56,161 nt of DNA from JAHDCC01 sp964551835 (GTDB lineage: Bacteria > Actinomycetota > Acidimicrobiia > Acidimicrobiales > SZUA-35), in NCBI GenBank assembly GCA_964551835.1, contig CAZKEM010000030.1, positions 1 through 56,161 on the forward strand. The letters run 5' to 3'. The notes beneath the pieces were generated by a model that made no database searches, had not been told where the DNA came from, and saw only the letters and a list, made by a program, of their open reading frames with translations. The first letter of the stretch is position 1. Every line of letters starts with the position of its first letter. The position numbers were made by a program, and so were the translations under genes. Below, piece by piece: positions 1 through 8,041 of this stretch.

Positions 1-138
1 ATTAGTAAAAGCACTATGCAAAGGTAGCGGGTGGGAGGATCGGCTCAACACTTGTCACAAAACGCACTCAGACGTAGATGTTCAATAAAGCCCGGATCTT
101 GCCGATAAAAATACTTCTACCTGCTACCATGTCGTTCT

Positions 139-468
139 ATGTCGATGAGAGAAGCAGTGAACCGCCTGGTCGGGTCTATCCTTGGGACCGAGGGCCACGT
201 CAGCCAAGACCTACGGAAGGCAGTAGCAGACTATTCTTCATCATTGGACGGCGACGATAGCTCTTTGCCTGAACCTACCAGGTCGTATCTCGAAAAGGTC
301 AAGAACGCTGCATATAAGGTGACCGATAGCGACATTGACGGGTTGAAATCGGCTGGGTTTTCCGAAGACGAAATTTATGAACTGACAGTGGTGGCCGCGG
401 TCGGCGCTGGTTCTCGGCGGTTTGATCGGTTCGAATCGCTTCTCAACGACGAAGGTGGTCAGATATGA
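139..468 (+). CDS. AhpD/carboxymuconolactone decarboxylase-like protein without redox cysteines
   Basis: A 109-residue all-helical protein resembling the C-terminal half of the AhpD/CMD fold: 'AYKVTDSDIDGL', then a 'GFSEDEIYELTVVAA' helix and a 'GAGSRRFDRFESLL' tail. It has no cysteine, so it cannot do the usual CxxC peroxidase chemistry alone. Its stop overlaps the start of the next gene by 4 bases (ATGA at 465-468). Such translational coupling suggests the two products work together, perhaps as a hetero-oligomer, since AhpD-like proteins oligomerise. The start is uncertain: ATG 139 or ATG 145, neither with a clear Shine-Dalgarno. The family call rests on pattern recognition only. Confidence 0.72.
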   Translation: MSMREAVNRLVGSILGTEGHVSQDLRKAVADYSSSLDGDDSSLPEPTRSYLEKVKNAAYKVTDSDIDGLKSAGFSEDEIYELTVVAAVGAGSRRFDRFESLLNDEGGQI

Positions 469-1061
469 GGTTGTCGCTATTGCACGAGGGTCACACCTGG
501 ACTCAAAAATTGTTCTTCAAGGCTGTTGCTGCCAAGATGGGGCATGTTCCTGGCCCGGTTCGTACGTTAACGTATCGACGAACTTGGTTCGGGACGCATT
601 TCGTCGATTGCCTTACGCACGGTATGCGCAAGGCCGAAGAGTGGTCAAAGGCCGAAGTCGAGTTATTTGCTGCCTTTGTGTCCAAGCTCAACGAGTGCGA
701 GTATTGACTTGGGGATCACACTGCGGTCGCAGTGATAGGCATGGATGAGAAAGTTGTGGAAGCGGTTCTGGACGATTGGCGAACAGCGCCAGTTGACGAC
801 CGTATGCGGGCCGCGCTGTCGCTGGCAGAGGCGTTGACTCTCACACCAGAGAGTCTGACTGCCGCTGATATCGCCGAGGCGAAACAACAAGGCCTCTCCA
901 CCGACGCGATGCGGGAAATGTCCGCCGTCGTTTTTCTGTTTAGCGCGATGGACAGGTTGGCCAATGCGTTTGATTTCAATATCCCCGACCAGAGCAAAGT
1001 TGATAAGACGGCCAAAGCCCTATATAACGACGGCTACACCATCGTAAAGCGAATTCGCTGA
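465..1061 (+). CDS. AhpD-like alkylhydroperoxidase-family selenoprotein (UGA at codon 81 read as Sec)
   Basis: An ordinary reading gives two fragments (465-707 and 732-1061), but they are one frame interrupted only by TGA 705-707. Read through, it is a 198-residue AhpD/CMD protein with the motif Cys78-Glu-Tyr-Sec81-Leu-Gly-Asp-His85. AhpD enzymes use Glu118, Cys130, Cys133 and His137. Here Glu66, Cys78, Sec81 and His85 have the same spacings (12, 3, 4), so the UGA sits exactly at the second redox Cys. A hairpin with a GGTC apical loop starts 12 nt after the UGA and fits a bacterial SECIS. Downstream residues 82-198 stay conserved in type (helix 'REMSAVVFLFSAMDRLANAF'), which argues against a decayed pseudogene. 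The likely role is peroxide or disulfide reduction with a selenenyl-sulfide CxxU centre. A Trp/Gly-inserted or truncated product is less likely. Confidence 0.88.
708..736 (+). promoter_or_regulatory. Putative bacterial SECIS element in the AhpD-like gene
   Basis: Directly after TGA 705-707 the mRNA can form CACTGC (719-724) paired with GCAGTG (729-734), capped by the tetraloop GGTC (725-728). An alternative fold pairs ATCAC (715-719) with GTGAT (732-736) and TGC (722-724) with GCA (729-731), leaving a 2-nt bulge on the 5' side. The loop begins 17 nt after the UGA. The E. coli fdhF SECIS has a GGUC-containing loop at about 18 nt and a bulged U on the same side. No folding energy was computed. 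Confidence 0.75.
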
Positions 1062-1084
1062 TCAAGACTTACTCGTCAGGGCTC

Positions 1085-1103
1085 AGCCGATATTAGGTCG
1101 GCT
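1085..1103 (+). terminator. Weak hairpin between convergent Sec-AhpD gene and comEC
   Basis: AGCCGA (1085-1090) pairs with TCGGCT (1098-1103) around a 7-nt loop, 24 bases after the stop of the Sec-AhpD gene. A loose T-rich stretch (TTACTTTTCC) follows 8 nt later. It is short, so termination activity is only possible. Confidence 0.35.
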
Positions 1104-1149
1104 AAGCAGTTACTTTTCCGTCACCACAGAGCGTCGTTGGTGCAAGGTT

Positions 1150-2988
1150 TTAGGCACGTTGACCATCGACGATGACCGTTAGCTGAGTGTCTGTCGATTC
1201 GACCTCAATCGAAGTTGACGACTCGATTGTGATTGAACCGACAACCCGGTGTGCCCCCACGACCCGATGCTGCGCTGGGGCGAGAATTGTCTGTATCGCT
1301 GCGACCTTTCGAAGCCCCTGAGCGAGTTCGCCAGAGCGCCGATTGCCGGTCTCAAAAATGACAATATCAATTTCAAGTAACCGCTTCTCCACAACCCAAT
1401 GGATGAGCTGATCAGACGCCTCGGACCGGACAACAAGCACCGATGGGTCGCCGTCATTAGAAGGCAGATACAACGCCTGACCAAGGTCGGTCTTATGCTC
1501 GGGCGGGTGTGGAACTAGAAGCAGTAGCTGCCCGAGGAGAAGGGCAGTTAAAACGATACGAAGCAGTGTCGATCTCCCAACTAGCAGAACAACGGTAGAG
1601 AGGCCGAGAAGAGTTAGGCCCATCGAAACTGTTATCACCGGAGCAGGCACGCGTGCCGACACATCTGCGACCGTCTTGATCCACCAGAGAAGTACAGTCG
1701 CGGGGAACTGGACTACCTCGCTCACTGGTGTCGGCAAAACGCCTGCGACGATTCCAGCTGTAAGGCCCCACATCATGACCACTCCGGCCGCCCACCCGGC
1801 TAGCAGGTTCGCCGGGATACTCACTAACCCGAGGCGTCCGAAGTGGAGAAGGAGCAATGGGGCGACCGCTACTTGAGCGGCGATCGTCACCGAAAGCGGA
1901 GTCCAGATAACCGCGGGTAGCCGCCGATGACTCTGCAGAATCGGACCGAGAACCAAAATCCCAGCTGAGGCCGCAACCGACAATTGGAAACCGACAGAGC
2001 GAGCTAGAAAAGGGTCGATGAAGATTAGAGCAATCGTCACGAGGCTGACGATTCGCAGCCCAGACGCCTTCAACCCAAGCAACGTAAGGGTCGTCGCGAA
2101 GCCAACCGAAACAGTTGCCCGAAGAACTGACGGTTCGGCCCTTGTCGCCATGGCGAACACAGCCAAAGCAGCCAGAATCGTGGGCCACCTCAACCAGCGC
2201 CTAAGCCTCAGCAACACCGGTGAAAGAACCGCTAGTACAAACGCCACGTTCTGCCCAGACACGGCGAGCAAGTGGGTCAGGCCTGCAGCCCGGAACTGAG
2301 CCTTTTGATCGACTGTTTGGAATCGGTCGTCCCCGATTACCAGGCCTGTGTACAGCGCTTGGTTACTCTCGGAAAATACGTTTGAACCGCCGAATACCAA
2401 CGACCGTAACCATTCAGAGGGGTGTCTCCAGCCTGCCGCCTCTTCTATCGTCCCTACCGAATCGACTGAGATACGTCCGACAATGTGGCGAGTCTTCAAC
2501 CAAGGCCTGGTGTGCGCTGGCTGCATTGTTCCAGAAATTTCCACTGACGAACCAACGGCGACGTTCGTCAATTTGGAACCTTCGGTGCCATAGCCGACGA
2601 GTTCAACCCTTCGCCCGTCCTCTAACTTGACATCGACCCGTGTGCCATAACCAAGGGAGTGGGTGTCGGATAGAACAACAATGGTCTCGTCGATGTAGCC
2701 AGTGGAAACGGCGTCATCGTACGCAACATGAGCGCGTGAGCCAAGAGAAGATGCGACCAGCACCAAACCTAAAACCATCGCCGACTTGCGACGAACTGCG
2801 ATCGCAAACACCACACATAGCACACCCGACAAGATTGGGACGTCGACCGACCACCATGCGGCTATCCACACCCCTGCCGCCAGGACCATCAATTCAATCT
2901 CGGAGAAAGCACGCCGTCTGAAGTTGTCCTCGGCTTCGGCGATATATAGCCGTTGTTCAGACGACAATGTCGTCGCGCATCGCGGCAA
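1150..2988 (-). CDS. comEC: ComEC/Rec2-family DNA-uptake membrane channel with degenerate C-terminal domain
   Basis: A 612-residue polytopic membrane protein of the ComEC family, which moves single-stranded DNA across the cytoplasmic membrane during transformation. N-terminal membrane segments lie at about residues 32-84 and a soluble segment at 95-190. The competence domain follows, with 'GLVIGDD' (215-221) and the hallmark 'AGLTHLLAVSGQN' (235-247) and many hydrophobic helices to about 490. Many ComECs end in a metallo-beta-lactamase domain. The last ~110 residues here look like a shortened version in which the metal-binding HxHxDH stretch is absent ('IVIFETGNRRSGEL'). It overlaps the 3' end of comEA by about 32 bases, so the two are cotranscribed. 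The start could lie a little downstream. Confidence 0.9.
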   Translation of the reverse strand: MPRCATTLSSEQRLYIAEAEDNFRRRAFSEIELMVLAAGVWIAAWWSVDVPILSGVLCVVFAIAVRRKSAMVLGLVLVASSLGSRAHVAYDDAVSTGYIDETIVVLSDTHSLGYGTRVDVKLEDGRRVELVGYGTEGSKLTNVAVGSSVEISGTMQPAHTRPWLKTRHIVGRISVDSVGTIEEAAGWRHPSEWLRSLVFGGSNVFSESNQALYTGLVIGDDRFQTVDQKAQFRAAGLTHLLAVSGQNVAFVLAVLSPVLLRLRRWLRWPTILAALAVFAMATRAEPSVLRATVSVGFATTLTLLGLKASGLRIVSLVTIALIFIDPFLARSVGFQLSVAASAGILVLGPILQSHRRLPAVIWTPLSVTIAAQVAVAPLLLLHFGRLGLVSIPANLLAGWAAGVVMMWGLTAGIVAGVLPTPVSEVVQFPATVLLWWIKTVADVSARVPAPVITVSMGLTLLGLSTVVLLVGRSTLLRIVLTALLLGQLLLLVPHPPEHKTDLGQALYLPSNDGDPSVLVVRSEASDQLIHWVVEKRLLEIDIVIFETGNRRSGELAQGLRKVAAIQTILAPAQHRVVGAHRVVGSITIESSTSIEVESTDTQLTVIVDGQRA

Positions 2989-3736
2989 GTTTGGCGGGAC
3001 CGATCCCAGGCACAGCTAGAAGGTCGTCGACTGACGAAAATGCTCCATTGGAATCGCGCCACTCGACGATCGAGGCGGCGGTCGCCGGACCTACCCCGTT
3101 TAGCTGCTGCAGTTCATCGACCGAAGCGATGTTAATGTTGACTTGGTTCGACAAAGTTTGCCCTTCACCACCGTTGGCATGCAGTGCCGGGGGTCTAATC
3201 GGCTGGTCGACGATTTCCTGACCGACGGCCGGAATCACGACAGACGTGCCATCTTGGAGTATTTGAGCTAGGTTCAGACGGTGCAGGTCGGCCTCAGGTG
3301 TTGGTCCGCCAGCCGCATCGACGGCGTCGGAAACGCGGCTACCGGGAGCCACCGACACCACTCCGGGGCTGACCACAGCACCAGCCACGTGGACAACGAT
3401 GTCAGGTTGAGCTGACGACGGCGGCGAGCCGGCTCCCAGAACCGTAGAACGTGTTGAACTGACCGTAGGTATGGCGGAATCGTTTAGTGTTTCGGGCTGC
3501 TTCGACCACCACGAAATAACGGCAATGACCGAAACCAGAGCGGCAGAAGTAGCTACCAATATTCGAAGGGTTGAACCATTCAACAGCGGATGATTTGAAA
3601 GTCTTGCGACTGCGAGTGCGCCGAGAAAGCCACCCTGCCGGGTTGGCATTTCGTCAGAATAGTCAGAGCTGATACGCCTAGCGACCTGCGTTCGGTTGGA
3701 ATCGGGCGGAAAGCCGACGGGCCGGTTGACGTCCAC
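2957..3736 (-). CDS. comEA: ComEA-like competence DNA-binding protein
   Basis: A 259-residue membrane-anchored DNA receptor. A single membrane helix at about residues 57-77 follows a cytoplasmic tail. A SLBB domain covers about 112-172 ('VHVAGAVVSPGVV'), and a tandem helix-hairpin-helix domain at 199-259 carries 'GVGPATA' (214-220) and 'GIGPAKL' (244-250). The order TM-SLBB-HhH is the standard ComEA arrangement. ComEA binds incoming double-stranded DNA outside the membrane and hands it to ComEC, whose gene follows and overlaps. The gene starts after an AT-rich intergenic stretch (3737-3860). Confidence 0.93.
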   Translation of the reverse strand: MDVNRPVGFPPDSNRTQVARRISSDYSDEMPTRQGGFLGALAVARLSNHPLLNGSTLRILVATSAALVSVIAVISWWSKQPETLNDSAIPTVSSTRSTVLGAGSPPSSAQPDIVVHVAGAVVSPGVVSVAPGSRVSDAVDAAGGPTPEADLHRLNLAQILQDGTSVVIPAVGQEIVDQPIRPPALHANGGEGQTLSNQVNINIASVDELQQLNGVGPATAASIVEWRDSNGAFSSVDDLLAVPGIGPAKLAAMRDDIVV

Positions 3737-3860
3737 AAAAAGTACCTTTACTAGCCTGGTTCGCCGGGCCGCACCCAGAAGTACTTCTACACAGAATACT
3801 ACAGTAGTTTATAGCAATTTAACTACCTTTTCGGAGCGAAATATTTTGTGCTCTCCTTTC

Positions 3861-4589
3861 TTAGAAAAGGGCTGTAGAGAGCTTCCGCCGCCACTCAGCA
3901 GCGCTTTTAGGCGAACCAACCGCCAATTCGTCTAACAGGCCGACAAACTGTCCACGCTTTTGTTCGTCTAGTTTCACCGATGGGAGGAGTTCGCCTAGCT
4001 TTGCTTCAATCTTTGAAACTTCGTCGGCTGGCATCGCCTGCTCCCTGGCCGCCGCCGCTAAGACCTCTGTGTCCTCATCGGTGGGGATTTTGTTCAGAAC
4101 CTCGACCGCTTCGACTCCGTCCCCACGCCCAATCAAGAGTCTGGCCAGTGCCAACACCGCCGGTTTGTGATCGGGCTGCATCTCGATTGCCTTACGAAGC
4201 GATGGTTCGTCACCGACTGCGACCAGTTGATCTAACACTGCGCTACCGTCGGCTCCGCCACCGAGTTCTGTGAGCTTAGTCACGAACTGACGGACCAGGG
4301 CCTCTGGCTGGGCGCCGTTAAAACTGTCGACGAGTTTGCCGCCGAACAACGCAAATACCGAAGGTATCGACTGAACTTTGAAGGCCATCGGAACCTGTTG
4401 GTTCTCTTCTGTGTTAACTTTCGCCAAGACCACTGACCCATTTGCCTCAGTGATGACTTTCTCCAAAATAGGAGTAAGCGTCTTACATGGCCCGCACCAA
4501 GGGGCCCAAAAGTCAACTACAACTGGTGTTGTCTGAGACTTGATGAGTACTTCTGATTCAAAAGTTGCGTCGGTTACGTCAATGATCAT
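3861..4589 (-). CDS. Thioredoxin-like co-chaperone (YbbN/CnoX type)
   Basis: A 242-residue cytoplasmic protein with a thioredoxin domain (about 1-105) containing the full active site WCGPC (Cys32, Cys35), followed by a helical TPR-like region (about 110-242). This is the YbbN/CnoX architecture. E. coli CnoX has lost the redox motif, but many actinobacterial versions keep CGPC, as here. The expected role is holding or reducing oxidatively damaged proteins and passing them to chaperones. It is a conceivable electron donor for the Sec proteins nearby, but that is an inference from proximity. It starts at ATG 4589. Confidence 0.88.
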   Translation of the reverse strand: MIIDVTDATFESEVLIKSQTTPVVVDFWAPWCGPCKTLTPILEKVITEANGSVVLAKVNTEENQQVPMAFKVQSIPSVFALFGGKLVDSFNGAQPEALVRQFVTKLTELGGGADGSAVLDQLVAVGDEPSLRKAIEMQPDHKPAVLALARLLIGRGDGVEAVEVLNKIPTDEDTEVLAAAAREQAMPADEVSKIEAKLGELLPSVKLDEQKRGQFVGLLDELAVGSPKSAAEWRRKLSTALF

Positions 4590-4667
4590 ATGAACTAAGG
4601 TACTTGACGATTCACCAAAGTTGTCTCACGAGGCCGGAACTAAAATAATGCTCTCTCAATGCCGCAC

Positions 4668-6314
4668 TTACTCGGCTATCTGCAGCTCGGAGGATCGGTA
4701 GAGGGACGAGCATTTCGAGCGCTGCAACTTACCGGAGCTCGTTTTAGGAAGGCTGCCTGGCTTCACAAAAACTATGTCACGACTCGGGATGCCAACCGAG
4801 GCAACGACCGCCTTTTTCACGGCCGACCTTAGTTCGTCGGTAACCGCGACGCGGGTCTCGCTTACCACGACGACTCCTTCTTTTTCTTTGGCATCCGCGA
4901 CCGCAAACGCTGCAACGTTACCGGCGCGAACTCCTTCGATCTGACCTACTGCCCGCTCAATGTCTTGCGGATAGATGTTCCGACCACCGACGATGATCAA
5001 ATCCTTGATCCGACCACAAAGGACCAACTGATCATCAACCAAGTATCCGAGGTCGCCGGTCAACAGCCACCCGTCGTCAAACAACTCTGCAGTCGCGTCT
5101 GGACGGTTGTAATAGCCCGAGGTGACCGATGTTCCCGTGATCTGCAATTCACCGACTTCACGCTCTGGACAGACTTCGCCTGAAACTGGGTCGACGATCC
5201 TAAAGGTCAGCCCGGGCACCGCATAGCCGAGTTTTACCATTTCTCTAGCTCTCGGCGCGTCTATATCAACGGGAGTCGCTTTTCCTTCCACTTCCAAAAC
5301 CTCGCTATCGACGACGTCGAGTTGGAGGCCGGACATTGGTCTCGGGAACGCTCCGGCAATCGCAAGTTCAGCCATCCCAAATGCGGGAAATACAGCGTCT
5401 GGGTCCAGCCCATGAGGCTCACCGGCCGAAACGAAGCCCCGCACACAATCAGGATCGACCGGCTCAGCACCATTAAGAGCGATCCGCAAGCTGGACAGAT
5501 CCAAGTCTGTTCCTGGTCTACGGAGACCTCTAGCCGCTAGGACGTAGCTAAAGTTTGGGCCCGCAGTAAGCGTCCCTTTGTAAGTCGAGATCCACTCCAT
5601 CCAACGTTGAGGCGCTCCCAAGAAATCTTGCGGCGATCCAAGAACCAACTCCATTCCTTCCGCCATTGGTAGAACGCAGCACCCGACCAGACCCATGTCG
5701 TGGTAGAGCGGAAGCCAAGAGACCAATACATCATCATCTATTCCAACCGCTTCGATCATGGCGTCCAAGTTGGCCGTGATCACATGGTTCGCCAACATTA
5801 CCCCTTTGGGTTCCGATGTCGAACCGCTAGTGAACTGCAGAATCGCTATATCATCCCTTTTATAGTCGGGGCGGACGAGATCTGTTGGTTTACGATCGGT
5901 GCTCAACAGTTCGGCTAAATCGAGATGGGGCAGTTCGTCGCTGCCGGGCCCTGCAAAGGCCGCCATTTGGGGTGCTACCAGAACCGATCTACACTGAGCC
6001 GCCGCCACGCGTCGTTTCGTCGCAGCAATGAAGTCCGGTAACGAGCCCATGCGCATCGGAAGGGGCAGTATGACGACTGTTGCCCCTGTTAGCCATATTG
6101 CTTGAAGCGCAACTACCAGATCAAACGAGGTCGCTGACAGTACCGCCACCCGATCGCCTGGTTCCACCGAACGGTGCTGGAGCTCAGCGGCCGCCGCCTG
6201 TGCCCGCCGGTTGAGTTCAGCCCAGGAAACCCGCAGCTCTTCACCACCGACGACGAAGGTCACCGATCGGTCCGCCGATGCCGAATTCTCAATACGCTCG
6301 ATAAGAATATCCAC
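4668..6314 (-). CDS. Fatty-acyl-AMP ligase / long-chain acyl adenylate-forming enzyme
   Basis: A 548-residue ANL-superfamily enzyme that activates a fatty acid with ATP. It shows the AMP-binding P-loop 'LQFTSGSTSEPKGVML', the 'WLPLYHDMGLVG' block typical of FadD32-like fatty-acyl-AMP ligases, the A5-type motif region 'AFGMAELAIAG', and 'LLTGDLGYLVDDQLVLCGRIKDLI' split across the hinge (written in parts: 'LLTGDLGYL', 'CGRIKDLI'), then 'GGRNIYPQDIE'. The C-terminal lysine block 'LPKTSSGKLQRSK' is intact. FAALs usually load acyl carrier or polyketide proteins, and no such partner lies next to it. An acyl-CoA ligase function cannot be excluded. Confidence 0.88.
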   Translation of the reverse strand: MDILIERIENSASADRSVTFVVGGEELRVSWAELNRRAQAAAAELQHRSVEPGDRVAVLSATSFDLVVALQAIWLTGATVVILPLPMRMGSLPDFIAATKRRVAAAQCRSVLVAPQMAAFAGPGSDELPHLDLAELLSTDRKPTDLVRPDYKRDDIAILQFTSGSTSEPKGVMLANHVITANLDAMIEAVGIDDDVLVSWLPLYHDMGLVGCCVLPMAEGMELVLGSPQDFLGAPQRWMEWISTYKGTLTAGPNFSYVLAARGLRRPGTDLDLSSLRIALNGAEPVDPDCVRGFVSAGEPHGLDPDAVFPAFGMAELAIAGAFPRPMSGLQLDVVDSEVLEVEGKATPVDIDAPRAREMVKLGYAVPGLTFRIVDPVSGEVCPEREVGELQITGTSVTSGYYNRPDATAELFDDGWLLTGDLGYLVDDQLVLCGRIKDLIIVGGRNIYPQDIERAVGQIEGVRAGNVAAFAVADAKEKEGVVVVSETRVAVTDELRSAVKKAVVASVGIPSRDIVFVKPGSLPKTSSGKLQRSKCSSLYRSSELQIAE

Positions 6315-6373
6315 TACATCATTACATCGGCGTTCGTTACCGATACCGACGAGTTCTCAAAAGAGAATCGTGG

Positions 6374-7306
6374 TTACGGCGCGAATGCCGCCACCTCGTT
6401 TGCAACCGGACGTAACGGCCCCGAGGGAGAGTTCACAACGCCGCGGCCTTCAATCCACATGGTGCTTGAGCCTCCACCGTCGAGCATCAACGCGTCTTCG
6501 GCGCCGAGCCTACTCATCAAAGCGGCCGACTCGTCGCCCGTCATCCCGATAGCGCCTGGCTGACGTCCATCGACGGTGACCATCATCAAGAAGCTACCCG
6601 AACCAGCTACGCCAATGATCGTCCGAGGGTGACGCTCGAGAAACGTCGGGTCAGGGTTAATGGGCTGGATCTGCCCGTTTTCAACCAGCGTCGGATGACC
6701 GGAGACACCGTTGGTTATGCGAGGGTCAACCGATTCGTTAACGACCCGATGGTGCTGGACAATTACCTCATTGTCGTCGGTGAAACCAATCAGGGCCGTG
6801 TAATCGTGATCAGGTCCTCCGTAGATTTGACCGTTCGAAACGGCGGGCCCATCAAACGGGTCATACCAGTTGCCGTTGATAGCTACTTGGGCCCCGATCT
6901 CACCCGCATAGGAGCCAACTACGTTTGACCGGCCTGGCGGGCTGACCGAGACCCCACGACCCCCGTGGAGATTGATAAACGCTACGTTGATCTTTTGGTC
7001 CGGCTCTGAGATCGAAAAGTGTGCAAGACCTCCGCCGAGCCAGTGCACAGAGCCCGACGAGAAATTCTGAACGAAGGTCACGAAGCGTTCGTTCGCTGTC
7101 TGGTCCCACAAGACTTCCCCCATGCTCAAACCCATCTGAGCCTGTTCATCGACCAGTTCGATGTTGATTGGAAGCAACTTAGGTGTGGTCGACTGTGCAG
7201 CCGCCGGTGCCACCCACCCCAAGAGAATCCCGATTGCGAAGACGGTAACGAGTGCCTTTTTTATCGAGCTGCTAGAAACAAACAAATTTTTTCGATGATG
7301 AGCCAA
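6374..7306 (-). CDS. Secreted phosphodiester glycosidase (NAGPA) domain protein
   Basis: A 310-residue exported protein. A hydrophobic signal or anchor helix spans about residues 16-37 and ends in 'APAAAQS', a plausible signal peptidase site. The mature part contains the NAGPA-domain hallmarks: 'VAINGNWYDPFDGPAVS', 'RTIIGVAGSGSFLMMVTVDGRQP', 'GMTGDESAALM' and the C-terminal 'LMLDGGGSSTMWIEG' (Asp276-Gly-Gly-Gly-Ser-Ser). Relatives uncap N-acetylglucosamine-1-phosphodiesters or act on cell-wall and exopolysaccharide phosphodiesters. The substrate here is unknown. It lies alone on the strand downstream of a 215-bp gap. Confidence 0.87.
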   Translation of the reverse strand: MAHHRKNLFVSSSSIKKALVTVFAIGILLGWVAPAAAQSTTPKLLPINIELVDEQAQMGLSMGEVLWDQTANERFVTFVQNFSSGSVHWLGGGLAHFSISEPDQKINVAFINLHGGRGVSVSPPGRSNVVGSYAGEIGAQVAINGNWYDPFDGPAVSNGQIYGGPDHDYTALIGFTDDNEVIVQHHRVVNESVDPRITNGVSGHPTLVENGQIQPINPDPTFLERHPRTIIGVAGSGSFLMMVTVDGRQPGAIGMTGDESAALMSRLGAEDALMLDGGGSSTMWIEGRGVVNSPSGPLRPVANEVAAFAP

Positions 7307-7521
7307 GCAGATTCCTGTTCAACGTCGCTGTAGAGGGAACCAGAACACCGTCCCACAACCTATTGAACCAAAGCAAGCTTCTTCAGCAAACGAACAGCCT
7401 TACCTGGGAAAACGAAACAAGTAAGTCTAACGATCTAGGCCCATATAGCCCTTGCGGCCTGACTAAAGGCTGAGGAGGTAGTCGGTGGCAGCGCGGCGTG
7501 AACGGGTTTAGTCAACGTTGG

Positions 7522-7968
7522 TTACGTATCCTCGCTAGGCGGGTTGCCTTTAACTCGTTGGCCAATTTCTTCGCAATGGAGGTCTTCTATGTCTTCGGCG
7601 ACAATCCAAAGGTGGCCGAACGGGTCCCGTATCCTACCGTCTCGTCGCCCGTACTCTCGGTCTTCGATCGGTATCAACACGGTCGAACCGGCATTGGTCA
7701 TCGCGGCGGCTAAACGATCGACGTCGCTGACCAACAGCATTAGAATCACGGCTGAACCGTTTAGATGAAGAGGCGAAAAGTTATGAACGTTATCTTCTTC
7801 TGCCAAAGCTAGCATTCCGTCTCCTAGACGGAGTTCAGCATGGACGATAGTTCCGGAACCGTCCTCGAATTTAACAAGCTCAACCGCCCCCAGGACAGTT
7901 GAATAAAAAGTAAGAGCCTCGGCAGCGTTGCGAACCACCAGGCGAGTCGTAAGTTTAGGTGTAGTCAT
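7522..7968 (-). CDS. VOC superfamily protein (PhnB/glyoxalase-like)
   Basis: A 148-residue single vicinal-oxygen-chelate-like protein of the PhnB/YdhR type. It starts 'TTRLVVRNAAEALTFYSTVLGA', continues with 'HAELRLGDGMLALAEE', and ends with 'IEDREYGRRDGRIRDPFGHLW', the 'YGxRxGxxxDPFGH.W' signature of this group. These proteins form dimers with a betaalphabetabetabeta module and have diverse or unknown substrates. The gene is single, with ATG start 7968. No function beyond the fold can be given. Confidence 0.85.
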   Translation of the reverse strand: MTTPKLTTRLVVRNAAEALTFYSTVLGAVELVKFEDGSGTIVHAELRLGDGMLALAEEDNVHNFSPLHLNGSAVILMLLVSDVDRLAAAMTNAGSTVLIPIEDREYGRRDGRIRDPFGHLWIVAEDIEDLHCEEIGQRVKGNPPSEDT

Positions 7969-8041
7969 AGAAGTATTCTGCTACGTAGTTCTATGGACGT
8001 ATTGAAGATTTTGTCAACGGCTCGCAGCTGGGTTTCGGGTG

